From an uncultured Ectothiorhodospiraceae bacterium (GTDB lineage Bacteria > Pseudomonadota > Gammaproteobacteria > XJ16 > Halofilaceae): DNA of 64,000 bases. Positions 54,719 to 64,000 of the stretch are shown piece by piece. The position numbers were made by a program, and so were the translations under genes. The notes beneath the pieces are model-generated. The model had not been told where the DNA came from and did not search any database. It saw only the letters and a program-made list of their open reading frames with translations. The DNA lies in NCBI GenBank assembly GCA_913055615.1, contig CAJXKK010000003.1, positions 92,603 to 156,602 of the forward strand, read 5' to 3'. Position 1 is the stretch's first letter, and each line of letters starts with the position of its first letter.

Positions 54719-55087
54719 ACACGAACGATTCGCCGGGAGCGAATCATCGCGTTAGCCCCGAAGGGGCGAGGCGCAGGGATGCGCCGAGCAATTCACACGA
54801 ATGGCTGCCGCAGGGCCCGGTGAGGCATCAGGAGCTTCGCTGAAAGCGTGAGGGCAGTGACGCGGAATTCGAGAACCACAGATGGACACAGATAAACACA
54901 GATAAGGTCAAAAGCAGGGCGGTCGGTTGAGCTCACGGGACAGCGATTTCCAGCCGATCGCCTTTGACTTTCATCTGTGTCCATCTGTGGTTCTTTATCC
55001 AGGGATCCCGTTCCCGATCAGCTGTCAGCGAAGCTCCATAGCGCCCAATGCCCTTCAAGACCCATTCGTGTTCATTCGTGGTTCCCA
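54703..55087. repeat. Family A composite inverted-repeat element A3
   Basis: Between convergent gamma-carbonic anhydrase and mug genes; both stops lie inside its outer arms. Outer arms: AAGAACCAGGAATAAACACG on the left, GGGAACCACGAATGAACACG on the right strand. Middle: perfect GGAGCTTCGCTG pair (54831-54842 and 55026-55037). Inner: a perfect 22-base pair of CACAGATGG type (54872-54893 and 54973-54994). The core has GTCAAAAG...CGCCTTTGAC, resembling the family B shell. Module E4 interrupts the left outer arm. Confidence 0.87.
54727..54791 (-). repeat. Three-hairpin module E4 (inverted)
   Basis: Reverse complement of E3: the ATTCGCCGGGAGCGAAT hairpin, AGCCCCGAAGGGGCGAGGCG, then GCAGGGATGCGCCGAGC. 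It splits an ACACGAATGG arm of A3. Confidence 0.75.
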
Positions 55088-55626
55088 TCTTTCACTCGCC
55101 GGCGTAAGCGCGCCACGCCCCGGTACCAGTCGGTCAGGACTTCGAGGCTGAAGGCGGCGTTGGCCGGGCTGGGATTCGGCGTGACGAATACGTGGATGCC
55201 ATCGAGGGTTTCGGGTTGTTCCCCGAGTGCGATGGTGTCGGGTTTCACGCCATGGCCATAGCGCAGGTAGCTCTGGTAGACGCCCTTGCCGTTGAACCAG
55301 GCGATGTGGGGCCGGTAGTGGCGTAGATGGCCGTCCAGGATGGGCGCCCATTCGCGGAAGTCCGCGGCGCGCAGGTCGCCGGCGCCGGGGGTGGGTTTCT
55401 TGACCACGTCGGTGAAACCGATCCGTTCGTGTGCCAGCAGCCAGCGGAAGCCGTGCGCGTCCGGCGTGAAGTGATCCGGTACGAGCCCGGCGCCGCGCAT
55501 GGCCGGCCAGAAGCGGTTGCGCGGATTGCCGTAATAGCACTGGCGCGCGATCGAGGCGGGTGAGGGGTTCTGGCCGACGACGACGAGGTCGAGGCCGTGG
55601 TCGAGGTAATCCGGGAGTGTCTCCAT
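55072..55626 (-). CDS. mug: G/U mismatch-specific DNA glycosylase
   Basis: A 184-residue uracil/thymine DNA glycosylase. VVGQNPSPASIARQCYYGNPRNRFW holds the active-site Asn and water loop (split at ARQ), FTDVVKKPTPGAGDL and VTPNPSPANAAF complete the fold. Its C-terminal GNHE and TGA stop are inside A3. Confidence 0.92.
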   Translation of the reverse strand: METLPDYLDHGLDLVVVGQNPSPASIARQCYYGNPRNRFWPAMRGAGLVPDHFTPDAHGFRWLLAHERIGFTDVVKKPTPGAGDLRAADFREWAPILDGHLRHYRPHIAWFNGKGVYQSYLRYGHGVKPDTIALGEQPETLDGIHVFVTPNPSPANAAFSLEVLTDWYRGVARLRRRVKDGNHE

Positions 55627-55673
55627 CAGCGCGCCTTGTCACGTTCGCGGGATCGTCGCAGCATCGTACGGCA

Positions 55674-56087
55674 ATGAGCGATCACGATGCACAACCCCCT
55701 GGTCTGACCCGCGAGGCTTGGGACGATCTGCGCGCGCGGCTGGCGCGTTCGCGCTTTCGCAGCCGCTTCCGCCTGAACGAACGCGATGCGGCGTACGCGG
55801 CCAATCAGGGCATTCCGACCCTGTGCACGCACGCGTATGAGTTCGTCGGTGCCCGTCTCGCCCCGGCGATCCCGAAAAACGATGGCCGTCAGACCCCGAT
55901 GCGCGGCCACCCGGTCTTCGTCGCCCAGCACGCGACCGCGACCTGTTGCCGGGGCTGTCTGCATAAATGGCACCGCATCCCCGCCGGGCGACCACTGAGC
56001 GACGACGAGGTCGGTTACGCCGTGGCCGTAATCATGGCGTGGCTGGGAGCGCCGCCGGGCGGAGACCCTTCGGATACCGGCGATTGA
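55674..56087 (+). CDS. DUF4186 protein
   Basis: A 137-residue protein. SRFRLNERDAAYAANQG, RLAPAIPKNDGRQTPMRGHP and VAQHATATCCRGCLHKWH are the DUF4186 signature, with a Cys/His cluster (CCRGC, HKWH) that could bind metal. Function unknown. Divergent from mug. Confidence 0.85.
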   Translation: MSDHDAQPPGLTREAWDDLRARLARSRFRSRFRLNERDAAYAANQGIPTLCTHAYEFVGARLAPAIPKNDGRQTPMRGHPVFVAQHATATCCRGCLHKWHRIPAGRPLSDDEVGYAVAVIMAWLGAPPGGDPSDTGD

Positions 56088-56091
56088 GCCC

Positions 56092-56877
56092 TCACTCGCC
56101 GCCCAGCCGCGCGCCCTCGGTGAATTCTTCGGGTACTTCGAAACGCTCGGCCGGGACATCCGCAGTGGTGACACCGCGGACCGTCCGGTTCGTGCCGTCG
56201 TCGAGGCGCTCAATGCGTACCGGGAAGGCGTCGGCCTGTTCCAGCGTCGCCTGCAGCAGGCGGGCATCGAACGGCGCCGGACCGCTGCCCAGCAGGTTGC
56301 GCATGCGCGCGAGGAAGTCGAACAGCTGCCGCAGCGTCGCGGCGGCCGCCTCCGCCAGACCGAGATCGTCTGCGCCGCTGATGCACAGCCGATGGGTGTT
56401 TTCCTCGTCGCCGATCGCAGCGGCCTGTTCACAGTCGAAGCCGTTGATCCGCGTGTACTCGCCGTGCGTTTCGATCCGGATCGCCGCGTCGCCATCGAGA
56501 TCCGGCAGGCGTGCGAGCCGTCGCTGGAGCCGTTGCCGTTCATCCGCGTCCGCGTATTCGATCATGCGCTGCAGGCGTCGACGCCGTTCCGCGACCCGCG
56601 CTTCGAGCGCGTCCAGGCGATCGACGCTGATCGCGTTGTACTGACTGGCCGGGCGATTGAGGAGCACGAGTCGCCCGCTGCCCGCATCGAACAGCATCGC
56701 GGGAGCGCCCGCGCGTGCCGGATCGATCCGCGCCCGCTCGCCGGCCACGGTCAGCGTCTGCCGACCGTTTACCGAGCTCACGCTCTCGATCACCGTGTCG
56801 GCGTGCGCGACGCCCAACGCCAGCAGGGCAAGCACGGTCAGAACGCCGAGGATAAGAGTGCGCAGCGCGGTTTCCAT
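56092..56877 (-). CDS. Secreted protein with DUF4412-like features
   Basis: A 261-residue protein with a signal peptide (about 1-24, ending GVAHA). The N-terminal beta part has RIDPARAGAPAMLFDAGSGRLVLLNR (split at MLFD) and ISVDRLDALEARVAERRRRL, a coiled-coil-like stretch. The pattern of a metal- or heme-free periplasmic protein that reports 'stored' state is seen in DUF4412-type proteins; assignment is tentative and function unknown. Confidence 0.65.
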   Translation of the reverse strand: METALRTLILGVLTVLALLALGVAHADTVIESVSSVNGRQTLTVAGERARIDPARAGAPAMLFDAGSGRLVLLNRPASQYNAISVDRLDALEARVAERRRRLQRMIEYADADERQRLQRRLARLPDLDGDAAIRIETHGEYTRINGFDCEQAAAIGDEENTHRLCISGADDLGLAEAAAATLRQLFDFLARMRNLLGSGPAPFDARLLQATLEQADAFPVRIERLDDGTNRTVRGVTTADVPAERFEVPEEFTEGARLGGE

Positions 56878-56947
56878 AGGTCTCGGCCTTGTTCGCTGAG
56901 GCGATATGCCGCGCCGGGCGGCGGAGCGGGCGCCGTTCGTGCCCCGC

Positions 56948-57694
56948 TTACAGCGTTCGCGGGTGCTGGCGGTAGAAGGCGCACAACTGGGTGTAGACAC
57001 GCGGATACGCGTCGCGCACACGGTCCGGTGTCAACAGGAACACCTCGCTCGCGACCGCGAAGAACTCGGCCGGATCGGTGGCGGCATACTCGTCGAATGG
57101 CAGCGGCTCGTCATGCTCGAGCCGCGCGCGGAAATCGTCGTACGCGCGCGTGAACACGGTCGTCCACTCGCCGCGCTCCATGTCGGCATGCAGCGGTGGC
57201 ATGCCGTTGGCGGTGCCGTTGACCATGTCCAGTTTGTGCGCGAACTCGTGGATGACGACGTTCACGTCCTCATCGGTGTCCGTCCAGGACAGGATAACCG
57301 GCCCCTCGGGCCAGGCCTCACCCGAGCGTTCTTCCTCGACTTCGTGCACGATTCCGCTATCGTCGGTGTAACTGTCATGGACGCGGAAATCGCCCGGGTA
57401 GACGATGACCGAACGCCAGCCGCGGTACCACTCCAGCCCGAGGCCAAGGATCGGGATGCAGGCCTGCAGCGCGATCAGGCGGCGCGTATCCGTGTCGATC
57501 TCGAGCCCGCCGGCGGCCTCGATCGATTTCTCGTGGAGGAACAGGACCACCAGTTCGCGCAGATGGCCGCGCGTGTGCGGGTCGTACCGCGCAACGGCCG
57601 GTACCCGCTGCATCAACGCCTCCCAGTCGCGGTCGCTGAGGCCTTCGCGGCGCAGGATACGGTTGCGCCGCCAGTTCCGGTACCATTCCATCAA
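56948..57694 (-). CDS. mtfA: M90 zinc peptidase MtfA
   Basis: A 248-residue peptidase related to the Mlc-titrating factor. The zinc motif HEFAH, LPFDEYAATDPAEFFAVASEVF with the third ligand, and the N-terminal WRRNRILRREGLSDRDWEAL helix are present. The start has two ATG codons in a row. Confidence 0.9.
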   Translation of the reverse strand: MMEWYRNWRRNRILRREGLSDRDWEALMQRVPAVARYDPHTRGHLRELVVLFLHEKSIEAAGGLEIDTDTRRLIALQACIPILGLGLEWYRGWRSVIVYPGDFRVHDSYTDDSGIVHEVEEERSGEAWPEGPVILSWTDTDEDVNVVIHEFAHKLDMVNGTANGMPPLHADMERGEWTTVFTRAYDDFRARLEHDEPLPFDEYAATDPAEFFAVASEVFLLTPDRVRDAYPRVYTQLCAFYRQHPRTL

Positions 57695-57814
57695 GTCGAA
57701 TCCCCCGTTCGCGCTGCGTCACTATACCGTCAGTGGCATAGTGCCCGCATGGCCCGCCAGACACCGCAGGGCGAACCCACCCGGCGGCCGCGTGGCGGTC
57801 GGAGGCCATCGCAC

Positions 57815-58309
57815 ATGGTCGTACGTGTTCTGTATTCGATCGTACTCCTGCTGGCATTGGCCGGTTGCGCCAGTGCTCCCCTGGAGACCGAGGGCGTCGA
57901 TGGCGGGCTCACTCCGAGGGACGTGAAAGACCACCCCGAAGGCGCCGCTGGCCGCACCGTGCTCTGGGGCGGCGTGATCGCCGACGCCCGCAATCTGCCC
58001 GAGCGCACGCGCCTGGAGATCGTGGCGTATCCGCTGTCGCAACGCACGCAGATGCCTGACACCGATGCGGCGTCGTCGGGGCGTTTCCGGGTCTATGTCG
58101 ACGGTTATCTCGAGACCGCGGTCTACGGCCGCGGTCGGCGTTTCACCGTGCGCGCAGACGTACAGGGTACGGAGACGGGCCGGATCGACGAGGCCGAATA
58201 TACGTTCCCGGTGGTCCAGGCCGAGGCCTTCGAACTCTGGCCAGAGCGGACGCGCCGGGAGCGCGGCTCGGGGGTCAACTTCGGCTTCGGCATCATCCTG
58301 AGTAACTGA
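57815..58309 (+). CDS. slp: Slp-family outer membrane lipoprotein
   Basis: A 164-residue lipoprotein with lipobox LALAGC. VLWGGVIADARNLPERTRLEIVAYPL and the FRVYVDGYLETAVYGRGRRFTV repeats (split at YVDG) are typical of Slp. GGAGG is nine bases before the ATG. An upstream in-frame ATG at 57750 adds a basic segment and is less likely. Confidence 0.87.
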   Translation: MVVRVLYSIVLLLALAGCASAPLETEGVDGGLTPRDVKDHPEGAAGRTVLWGGVIADARNLPERTRLEIVAYPLSQRTQMPDTDAASSGRFRVYVDGYLETAVYGRGRRFTVRADVQGTETGRIDEAEYTFPVVQAEAFELWPERTRRERGSGVNFGFGIILSN

Positions 58310-58400
58310 CATACCCTTCGAGGCATGGCCGTCGAGGCATTGCGTCCGCGCCACGCGGGCCCCACCTCATTCCTTACCCACCCCTTTCGGAGTACATCCC

Positions 58401-58979
58401 ATGGCGAAGACTCCATCCACGATGGTTGAACTTGGTACCCCGGCGCCGGACTTCACGCTGCTGGAACCGGCCACCTTCCGCATGGTTTCGCGCAGCGATT
58501 ACGAAGGCCAGCCGCTGCTGGTCGCCTTTATCTGCAACCACTGTCCGTTCGTGCTGCATATCAAAGACGTGTTCGCGACGTTCGCGCACGAATACCAGGA
58601 GCGCGGCCTCGCGGTTGTGGCGATCAACTCGAATGACGTCACGAAATACAGCGAGGATCATCCGGAGAAGATGACGGAACTGGTCAAGAAGACCGGCTTC
58701 ACCTTCCCGTATCTCTATGACGAGGTCCAGGAAGTCGCTCGGGCCTACGGTGCCGCCTGCACACCGGACTTCTTCCTCTACAACGCCGACCACGAGCTCG
58801 TGTATCGCGGGCGCTTCGATGGCGCGACGCCGGGCAACGATGAGCCGGTTACGGGAGCCGACCTGCGGGGCGCGGTCGACGCGATTCTCGAGGGTACGCC
58901 CATGCCGCGGGAACAGTTGCCCAGCATGGGCTGCAACATCAAGTGGAAGCCGGGGAACGAGCCGGATTACGCGGGCTGA
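58401..58979 (+). CDS. Thioredoxin-fold (redoxin) family protein
   Basis: A 192-residue cytoplasmic protein. FICNHCPFVLHIKDVF contains the active Cys with a resolving Cys candidate in CTPDFFLY. It belongs to the AhpC/TSA-like redoxins, possible thiol peroxidase. A perfect 15-bp hairpin follows at 59059-59108. Confidence 0.87.
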   Translation: MAKTPSTMVELGTPAPDFTLLEPATFRMVSRSDYEGQPLLVAFICNHCPFVLHIKDVFATFAHEYQERGLAVVAINSNDVTKYSEDHPEKMTELVKKTGFTFPYLYDEVQEVARAYGAACTPDFFLYNADHELVYRGRFDGATPGNDEPVTGADLRGAVDAILEGTPMPREQLPSMGCNIKWKPGNEPDYAG

Positions 58980-59058
58980 GGATCTCCGCCCGTGCAGAGC
59001 GGCTTTACCGGCATTCGGATCCGTGAATGCGCCGGGCGGATCGGGTGGCCGGATCGGC

Positions 59059-59108
59059 CGCCATCGCACGGCGGCGGGGCCGCAGGCCCGCGGCGCCGTG
59101 CGATGGCG
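59059..59108. terminator. Large hairpin between convergent genes
   Basis: A perfect 15-bp outer stem (59059-59073 with 59094-59108) and an inner GC stem, between the redoxin and dksA stops. No T-run is present; it may work as a bidirectional stop or a stabilising structure. Confidence 0.5.
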
Positions 59109-59114
59109 TGACCG

Positions 59115-59564
59115 TCAGTGCTGCTGGCGGTGGGTCTTCTCGAGCTGCTCGCGGCGGGTTTTCGCCTCCGCGGACAGGGTCGCGGTCGGCCGTGCCAGCA
59201 GGCGGGGGATACCGATGGGCTCACCGGTATCCTCGCAATAACCGTACTCGCCTTCGTTGATCCGCTGCAGCGATTCGTCGATCTTCTTCAGCAGCTTGCC
59301 CTCGCGCTCGCTGATGCGCAGGCTTAGCCAGCGCTCTTCCTCAGCCGACGCCCGGTCGAGTTCATCCGGTTCGTTCTCCCCGGTCGACAATTCGCCCCGG
59401 GCGCGCGCGATATCGGCCTCGATCTCATCACGCTGGGCCTGAAGCACCTGGCGGAAGTATTCCAGCTGGCGCTCGTCCATGTATTCCTCTTCCGAAGAGT
59501 TGAGGAGTTCTTCCTCGGTCGGGAGGTCGATCGTTTCGCCTTTGGATCCAGCAGTGTTGCTCAT
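59115..59564 (-). CDS. dksA: DksA with a cysteine-poor zinc finger
   Basis: RNA polymerase-binding transcription factor of the stringent response, 149 residues. The coiled coil has the two catalytic Asp/Glu region (EPDELDRASAEEE). The finger reads GYCEDTGEPIG and ATLSAEAK, so only one of the four usual zinc cysteines remains. This resembles DksA2 or alphaproteobacterial forms. A second canonical copy may exist elsewhere. Confidence 0.93.
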   Translation of the reverse strand: MSNTAGSKGETIDLPTEEELLNSSEEEYMDERQLEYFRQVLQAQRDEIEADIARARGELSTGENEPDELDRASAEEERWLSLRISEREGKLLKKIDESLQRINEGEYGYCEDTGEPIGIPRLLARPTATLSAEAKTRREQLEKTHRQQH

Positions 59565-59743
59565 GATGCATTCCGTATGGATTACGCCGCGGGCTGGGCC
59601 TGTTGGCCGCCCCGGCTATCAGGTCGCGGGAGTATAGGGACGCCTCCCAGGCTTTGCAACGGCGAATCGGGAAATGTCCGTGCTATCGGTCACCCCCGTC
59701 CTTCCCGCACGATCGGTCGCGCAAGCTCGATTCGTAGCCCGCG

Positions 59744-61753
<2,010 letters not shown>

Positions 61754-61755
<2 letters not shown>

Positions 61756-61788
61756 GGGCCAAGGGCGAAGGGCGAAGGGCGAAGGGCT
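61754..61788 (+). repeat. Heptamer array after hemB
   Basis: Five AAGGGC(C/G/T) copies, starting in the hemB TAA stop. Same unit as the 17418 array. Confidence 0.9.
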
Positions 61789-61891
61789 ACGAACGTAGGC
61801 TGATGGGATGGCCTCCTCCCTCCTTCCATTCGGCATCGATGTGCCAGGGTTGGATCAGCGAATTCAACCAGCGGAAGAGAAGGAGGAGACC

Positions 61892-62923
61892 ATGAATACA
61901 GTGTGTCGGATCGGGCTGGATACTGCCAAGAACGTTTTCCAGGTGCACGCGCTGGATGCGTCGGGGCGCACGGTGTACACGCGGCGGCTGCGGCGCACGC
62001 AGGTACTGGATTGGTTCGCGCGTCTGGATCGGTCTTCGGACTGTGTCGTGGGGCTCGAGGCGACGGGCGGTTCGCACTACTGGGCGCGCGAGCTGCAGCG
62101 CCTGGGTTACCGGGTTCGGCTTTTGAACCCGCAGGCGGTCAAGCCCTACCGCCAGGGGCAGAAGACGGACGCGCGCGATGCGGCGGCGATCGCCGAGGCG
62201 GCGGGGCGCGAGTCGGTGGCGGAGACGCCGGTGAAGAGCGAGGCGCAGCAGGCGGTGCTGGCGCGCCAGTCCTACCGGCGGCGACTGGTGGAGCAGCGCA
62301 CGGCGCTGGGCAACCAGCTGCGGGGGATCCTGGCGGAGTTCGGGATCGTGGTGCCCCAGGGCTGGAAGAAGCTGCGAGAGCGCCTGGCCGAGGCGATCGA
62401 GGACGCGGACAACCGCCTGGTGGCGGATGTGCGCGCGGTGCTCGCCGACGGTGCCGAGGAGCTGCGTGATCTGAACGCGCGGATCGATCAGCAGGACCGC
62501 GAGCAGGAGAAGCGGGCGCGGGCCGACGAGCGCTGCCGGCGGCTGATGGAGCTCGACGGGATCGGGCCGCTGACGGCGCTGCGCCTGGTGGCGATCTGCG
62601 GCGACGGTCTGGCCTGGCCCAACGGGCGCTGGTTCGCCGTGAGTCTCGGGATCACGCCGCGCCAGTACAGCTCGGGCGAGCATGTCCGCATGGGGCCAAT
62701 CACCAAACGCGGTGACAAGGAGTTGCGGACCCTGCTCATCCACGGCGCGCGCAGTGCCATCCGCCGCCGCGATCCGTGCACGCCCCGCGGACGCTGGCTC
62801 GACGGCCTGTGCCGGCGGCGCCACGAGAACGTGGCCGCGGTGGCGCTGGCGCACAAGCAGGCGCGCATCGCGTGGGCGATGCTCGCGCACGGTACACGCT
62901 ACCAGGCGCCGATGGCGCACTGA
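61892..62923 (+). CDS. IS110-family (IS1111 group) transposase
   Basis: A 343-residue DEDD transposase. The N-terminal RuvC-like part has RIGLDTAKNVFQVHALD and QKTDARDAAAIAEAAGRE. The C-terminal Transposase_20 part has LMELDGIGPLTALRLVAICGDG (split at TALR), ITPRQYSSGE with a candidate catalytic Ser, and GPITKRGDKELRTLLIHGA. AAGGAGGA precedes the ATG. It appears intact. Confidence 0.93.
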   Translation: MNTVCRIGLDTAKNVFQVHALDASGRTVYTRRLRRTQVLDWFARLDRSSDCVVGLEATGGSHYWARELQRLGYRVRLLNPQAVKPYRQGQKTDARDAAAIAEAAGRESVAETPVKSEAQQAVLARQSYRRRLVEQRTALGNQLRGILAEFGIVVPQGWKKLRERLAEAIEDADNRLVADVRAVLADGAEELRDLNARIDQQDREQEKRARADERCRRLMELDGIGPLTALRLVAICGDGLAWPNGRWFAVSLGITPRQYSSGEHVRMGPITKRGDKELRTLLIHGARSAIRRRDPCTPRGRWLDGLCRRRHENVAAVALAHKQARIAWAMLAHGTRYQAPMAH

Positions 62924-63175
62924 GCGGGCAACGCCCGCGACAACCAGGTATACGGCGGCGCAAGGCGCCGCCCTTCGAGCAACGGTGATCGAGATCCGGG
63001 ACTGAAGCCAGTCCCGCGCCGGTGAGACGGACGTAGGCCGAGGTCGAAAAAGACCGATAGGCCGATACGCCACCGGTGCCGCGGATCCCAGCTTGGCCCG
63101 GGCGAATATCACGCCCAACAAGAGGCCGGATATACGGAAGCCGCTTCCCACCCCCGGAGAGCGGTCACCTTGCAC
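62924..63175 (+). ncRNA. Candidate bridge RNA region of the IS element
   Basis: The 3' non-coding end of the IS element, where IS1111-group elements encode a bridge RNA. It contains several hairpins, for example GGCGGCGCAAGGCGCCGCC and GGGACTGAAGCCAGTCCC. Loops that match donor and target cannot be defined without other copies. Confidence 0.4.
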
Positions 63176-63319
63176 GGAGGGAGGAGGCCATATACGGCCT
63201 ACGAGAGGGCGTTTTTGTTGGCGCGGGGTCAGCCGTTGTTGATGACAGGTCGAGCGCAGCGGCGCCGCTCGGGAGTTATGAACCTGGAGTGGGATGGATA
63301 CCTTGCGGGAGGGATAGAT

Positions 63320-63396
63320 GCGGGCCGTCCATGGCCCGCACCCCTTCGGGGCGCCTCCCTTCGGTCGGCGTCCAAATCGGCTTTCCTGCCGATTTG
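63320..63396 (+). repeat. Three-hairpin module E1
   Basis: GCGGGCCGTCCATGGCCCGC, then CCCCTTCGGGG, then CAAATCGGCTTTCCTGCCGA onward to 63396. It is the same architecture as E2-E4, placed just beyond the IS element. Confidence 0.65.
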
Positions 63397-63436
63397 TCGA
63401 ACCCGGGAGGGTTCGGCCCACCGCCCTGCACCGCAT

Positions 63437-63474
63437 AAACAAAAAACCCCGCTTGTGAGCGGGGTTTTTTGTTT
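63437..63474 (-). terminator. Strong terminator of tRNA-Ser
   Basis: A 17-bp stem AAACAAAAAACCCCGCT (63437-63453) with its complement at 63458-63474, with T-runs on both strands. It directly follows the 3' end of tRNA-Ser. Confidence 0.95.
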
Positions 63475-63476
63475 AT

Positions 63477-63568
<92 letters not shown>

Positions 63569-63656
63569 GTATCACTGGTTGTTGCCATCCTGGGCTGTTC
63601 TCACCAGGCGCTGCCCGGCCAGTCGACGACCGGCCAGCGCCCAGCGTGCGCGTTGC

Positions 63657-63724
63657 GCGGCCCGTCCATGGGCCGCGTCCTTCGGACTCGCTTCGCTCGC
63701 GCCAATCCGCTCCCGTCGGATTGG
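63657..63724 (+). repeat. Three-hairpin module E2
   Basis: GCGGCCCGTCCATGGGCCGC, TCCTTCGGA, CTCGCTTCGCTCGCG, then CCAATCCGCTCCCGTCGGATTGG split as an 8-bp stem. It touches the tRNA-Ser fragment. Confidence 0.7.
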
Positions 63725-63749
63725 TCGACCGCTCGGCCACCTCTCCGTA
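63725..63749 (-). pseudogene. Truncated 5' copy of tRNA-Ser
   Basis: 25 bases identical to the 5' end of tRNA-Ser plus three flanking bases (63547-63571). The copy stops in the D loop exactly where module E2 begins. Confidence 0.85.
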
Positions 63750-63902
63750 CTTACTGATTTTCGCCGTCCGACTGTTTGTGCAGCCCGGACGATGCCAGAT
63801 TTCGCGCCTCGTGCCGGGGCGAATCCGCGCATTGCGTCTACTGCCATGCAGGCGGCGGACTCTAGCCGAATGGCGGGAAACTGTAAACCGCAGGCCGGGC
63901 GT

Positions 63903-64000
63903 TCAGCGGACGATGACGGGCGCGCTGGCGGGGCGTTGGCGGTGCTGGATGATCTCGTGGAGGCGGCGGGTGAGGTCGTTGGCGTCGAGGTGCCAGGCGG
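63903..64000 (-). CDS. Partial unknown protein (C-terminal end)
   Basis: An open minus-strand frame that enters from the right edge and ends at TGA. It reads as 31 residues such as LDANDLTRRLHEIIQ and ends SAPVIVR. It has the codon pattern of a real gene, but the stretch is too short to identify. Confidence 0.4.
   Translation of the reverse strand, partial: AWHLDANDLTRRLHEIIQHRQRPASAPVIVR

Larger units (their letters stand above)
61810..63189 (+). mobile_element. IS1111-type IS110-family insertion sequence
   Basis: A perfect 14-bp inverted pair GGCCTCCTCCCTCC (61810-61823) and GGAGGGAGGAGGCC (63176-63189) bounds a single transposase gene and a 3' non-coding part of about 250 bases. Subterminal inverted repeats and a long right end fit the IS1111 branch. 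It lies between hemB and the tRNA-Ser locus, disrupting no gene I can see. Confidence 0.85.
63569..63902. other. Non-coding stretch upstream of tRNA-Ser
   Basis: Holds the tRNA promoter region, module E2 and a second 5' piece of tRNA-Ser. Beyond 63750 I see no gene before the partial gene at the window end. Confidence 0.6.

Overview
This window is a high-GC gammaproteobacterial chromosome segment. Three conserved gene orders that I know from Pseudomonas-like genomes recur here: a cytochrome oxidase assembly cluster, rpoH-ftsX-ftsE-ftsY with two M16 peptidases and rsmD, and coaD-ggt-mutM. The composition and gene set would fit a halophilic Ectothiorhodospiraceae-like lineage, but that placement is inference.

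Layout. Positions 1-6041 hold the aa3 oxidase and heme A block (partial ctaD, a 42-residue membrane protein, ctaE, a DUF2909 protein, SURF1, a SCO-like protein, ctaA, ctaB). Positions 6351-13800 hold rpoH, ftsX, ftsE, ftsY, an M16 peptidase pair and rsmD. Positions 13801-23093 look like an accessory block between rsmD and coaD. It contains a Xre/RES toxin-antitoxin pair, a decayed PAS-GGDEF-EAL gene, an HD-GYP protein, and a four-gene Rieske oxygenase / aldehyde dehydrogenase / ornithine cyclodeaminase-like / SDR operon with a divergent LysR regulator. Positions 23094-31631 hold coaD, ggt, a DUF1566 protein, mutM and a Gld-like ABC system. Positions 31908-37176 hold a fatty acid desaturase, a GT4 glycosyltransferase with an LpxH-like phosphoesterase, and a DmdA/GcvT-like gene behind a cobalamin riboswitch. 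Positions 37646-51598 hold rpmBG, folB-folK, a pteridine reductase, MidA, radC, a periplasmic binding protein, ppx and ppk converging, bioF, bioB and comF. Positions 51599-61755 hold ubiA, gor, a gamma carbonic anhydrase, mug, mtfA, slp, dksA, aroE and hemB. The end holds an IS1111-type insertion sequence, tRNA-Ser(GGA) and a duplicated tRNA-Ser 5' piece.

Regulation visible in the DNA includes a CIRCE element and a sigma-32-like promoter before rpoH, a BirA-type operator between bioB and comF, a B12 riboswitch, a good sigma-70 promoter for rpmBG and several strong terminators.

The most unusual content is between the genes. At least eight gene-free elements of about 180-390 bp are built from concentric shells of inverted repeats. 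Family A is made of CACAGATGG and CACGAATGG units; family B is made of CTCTGCGAGAG-type arms. The shells recur at different nesting depths, the two families share a GTCAAAGGCG shell, and most elements sit between convergent genes. Three unrelated genes (coaD, the gamma carbonic anhydrase and mug) take their last codons and stop from the same repeat arm. A separate three-hairpin module (E) occurs four times, once abutting the truncated tRNA-Ser copy. None of these elements encodes a protein.
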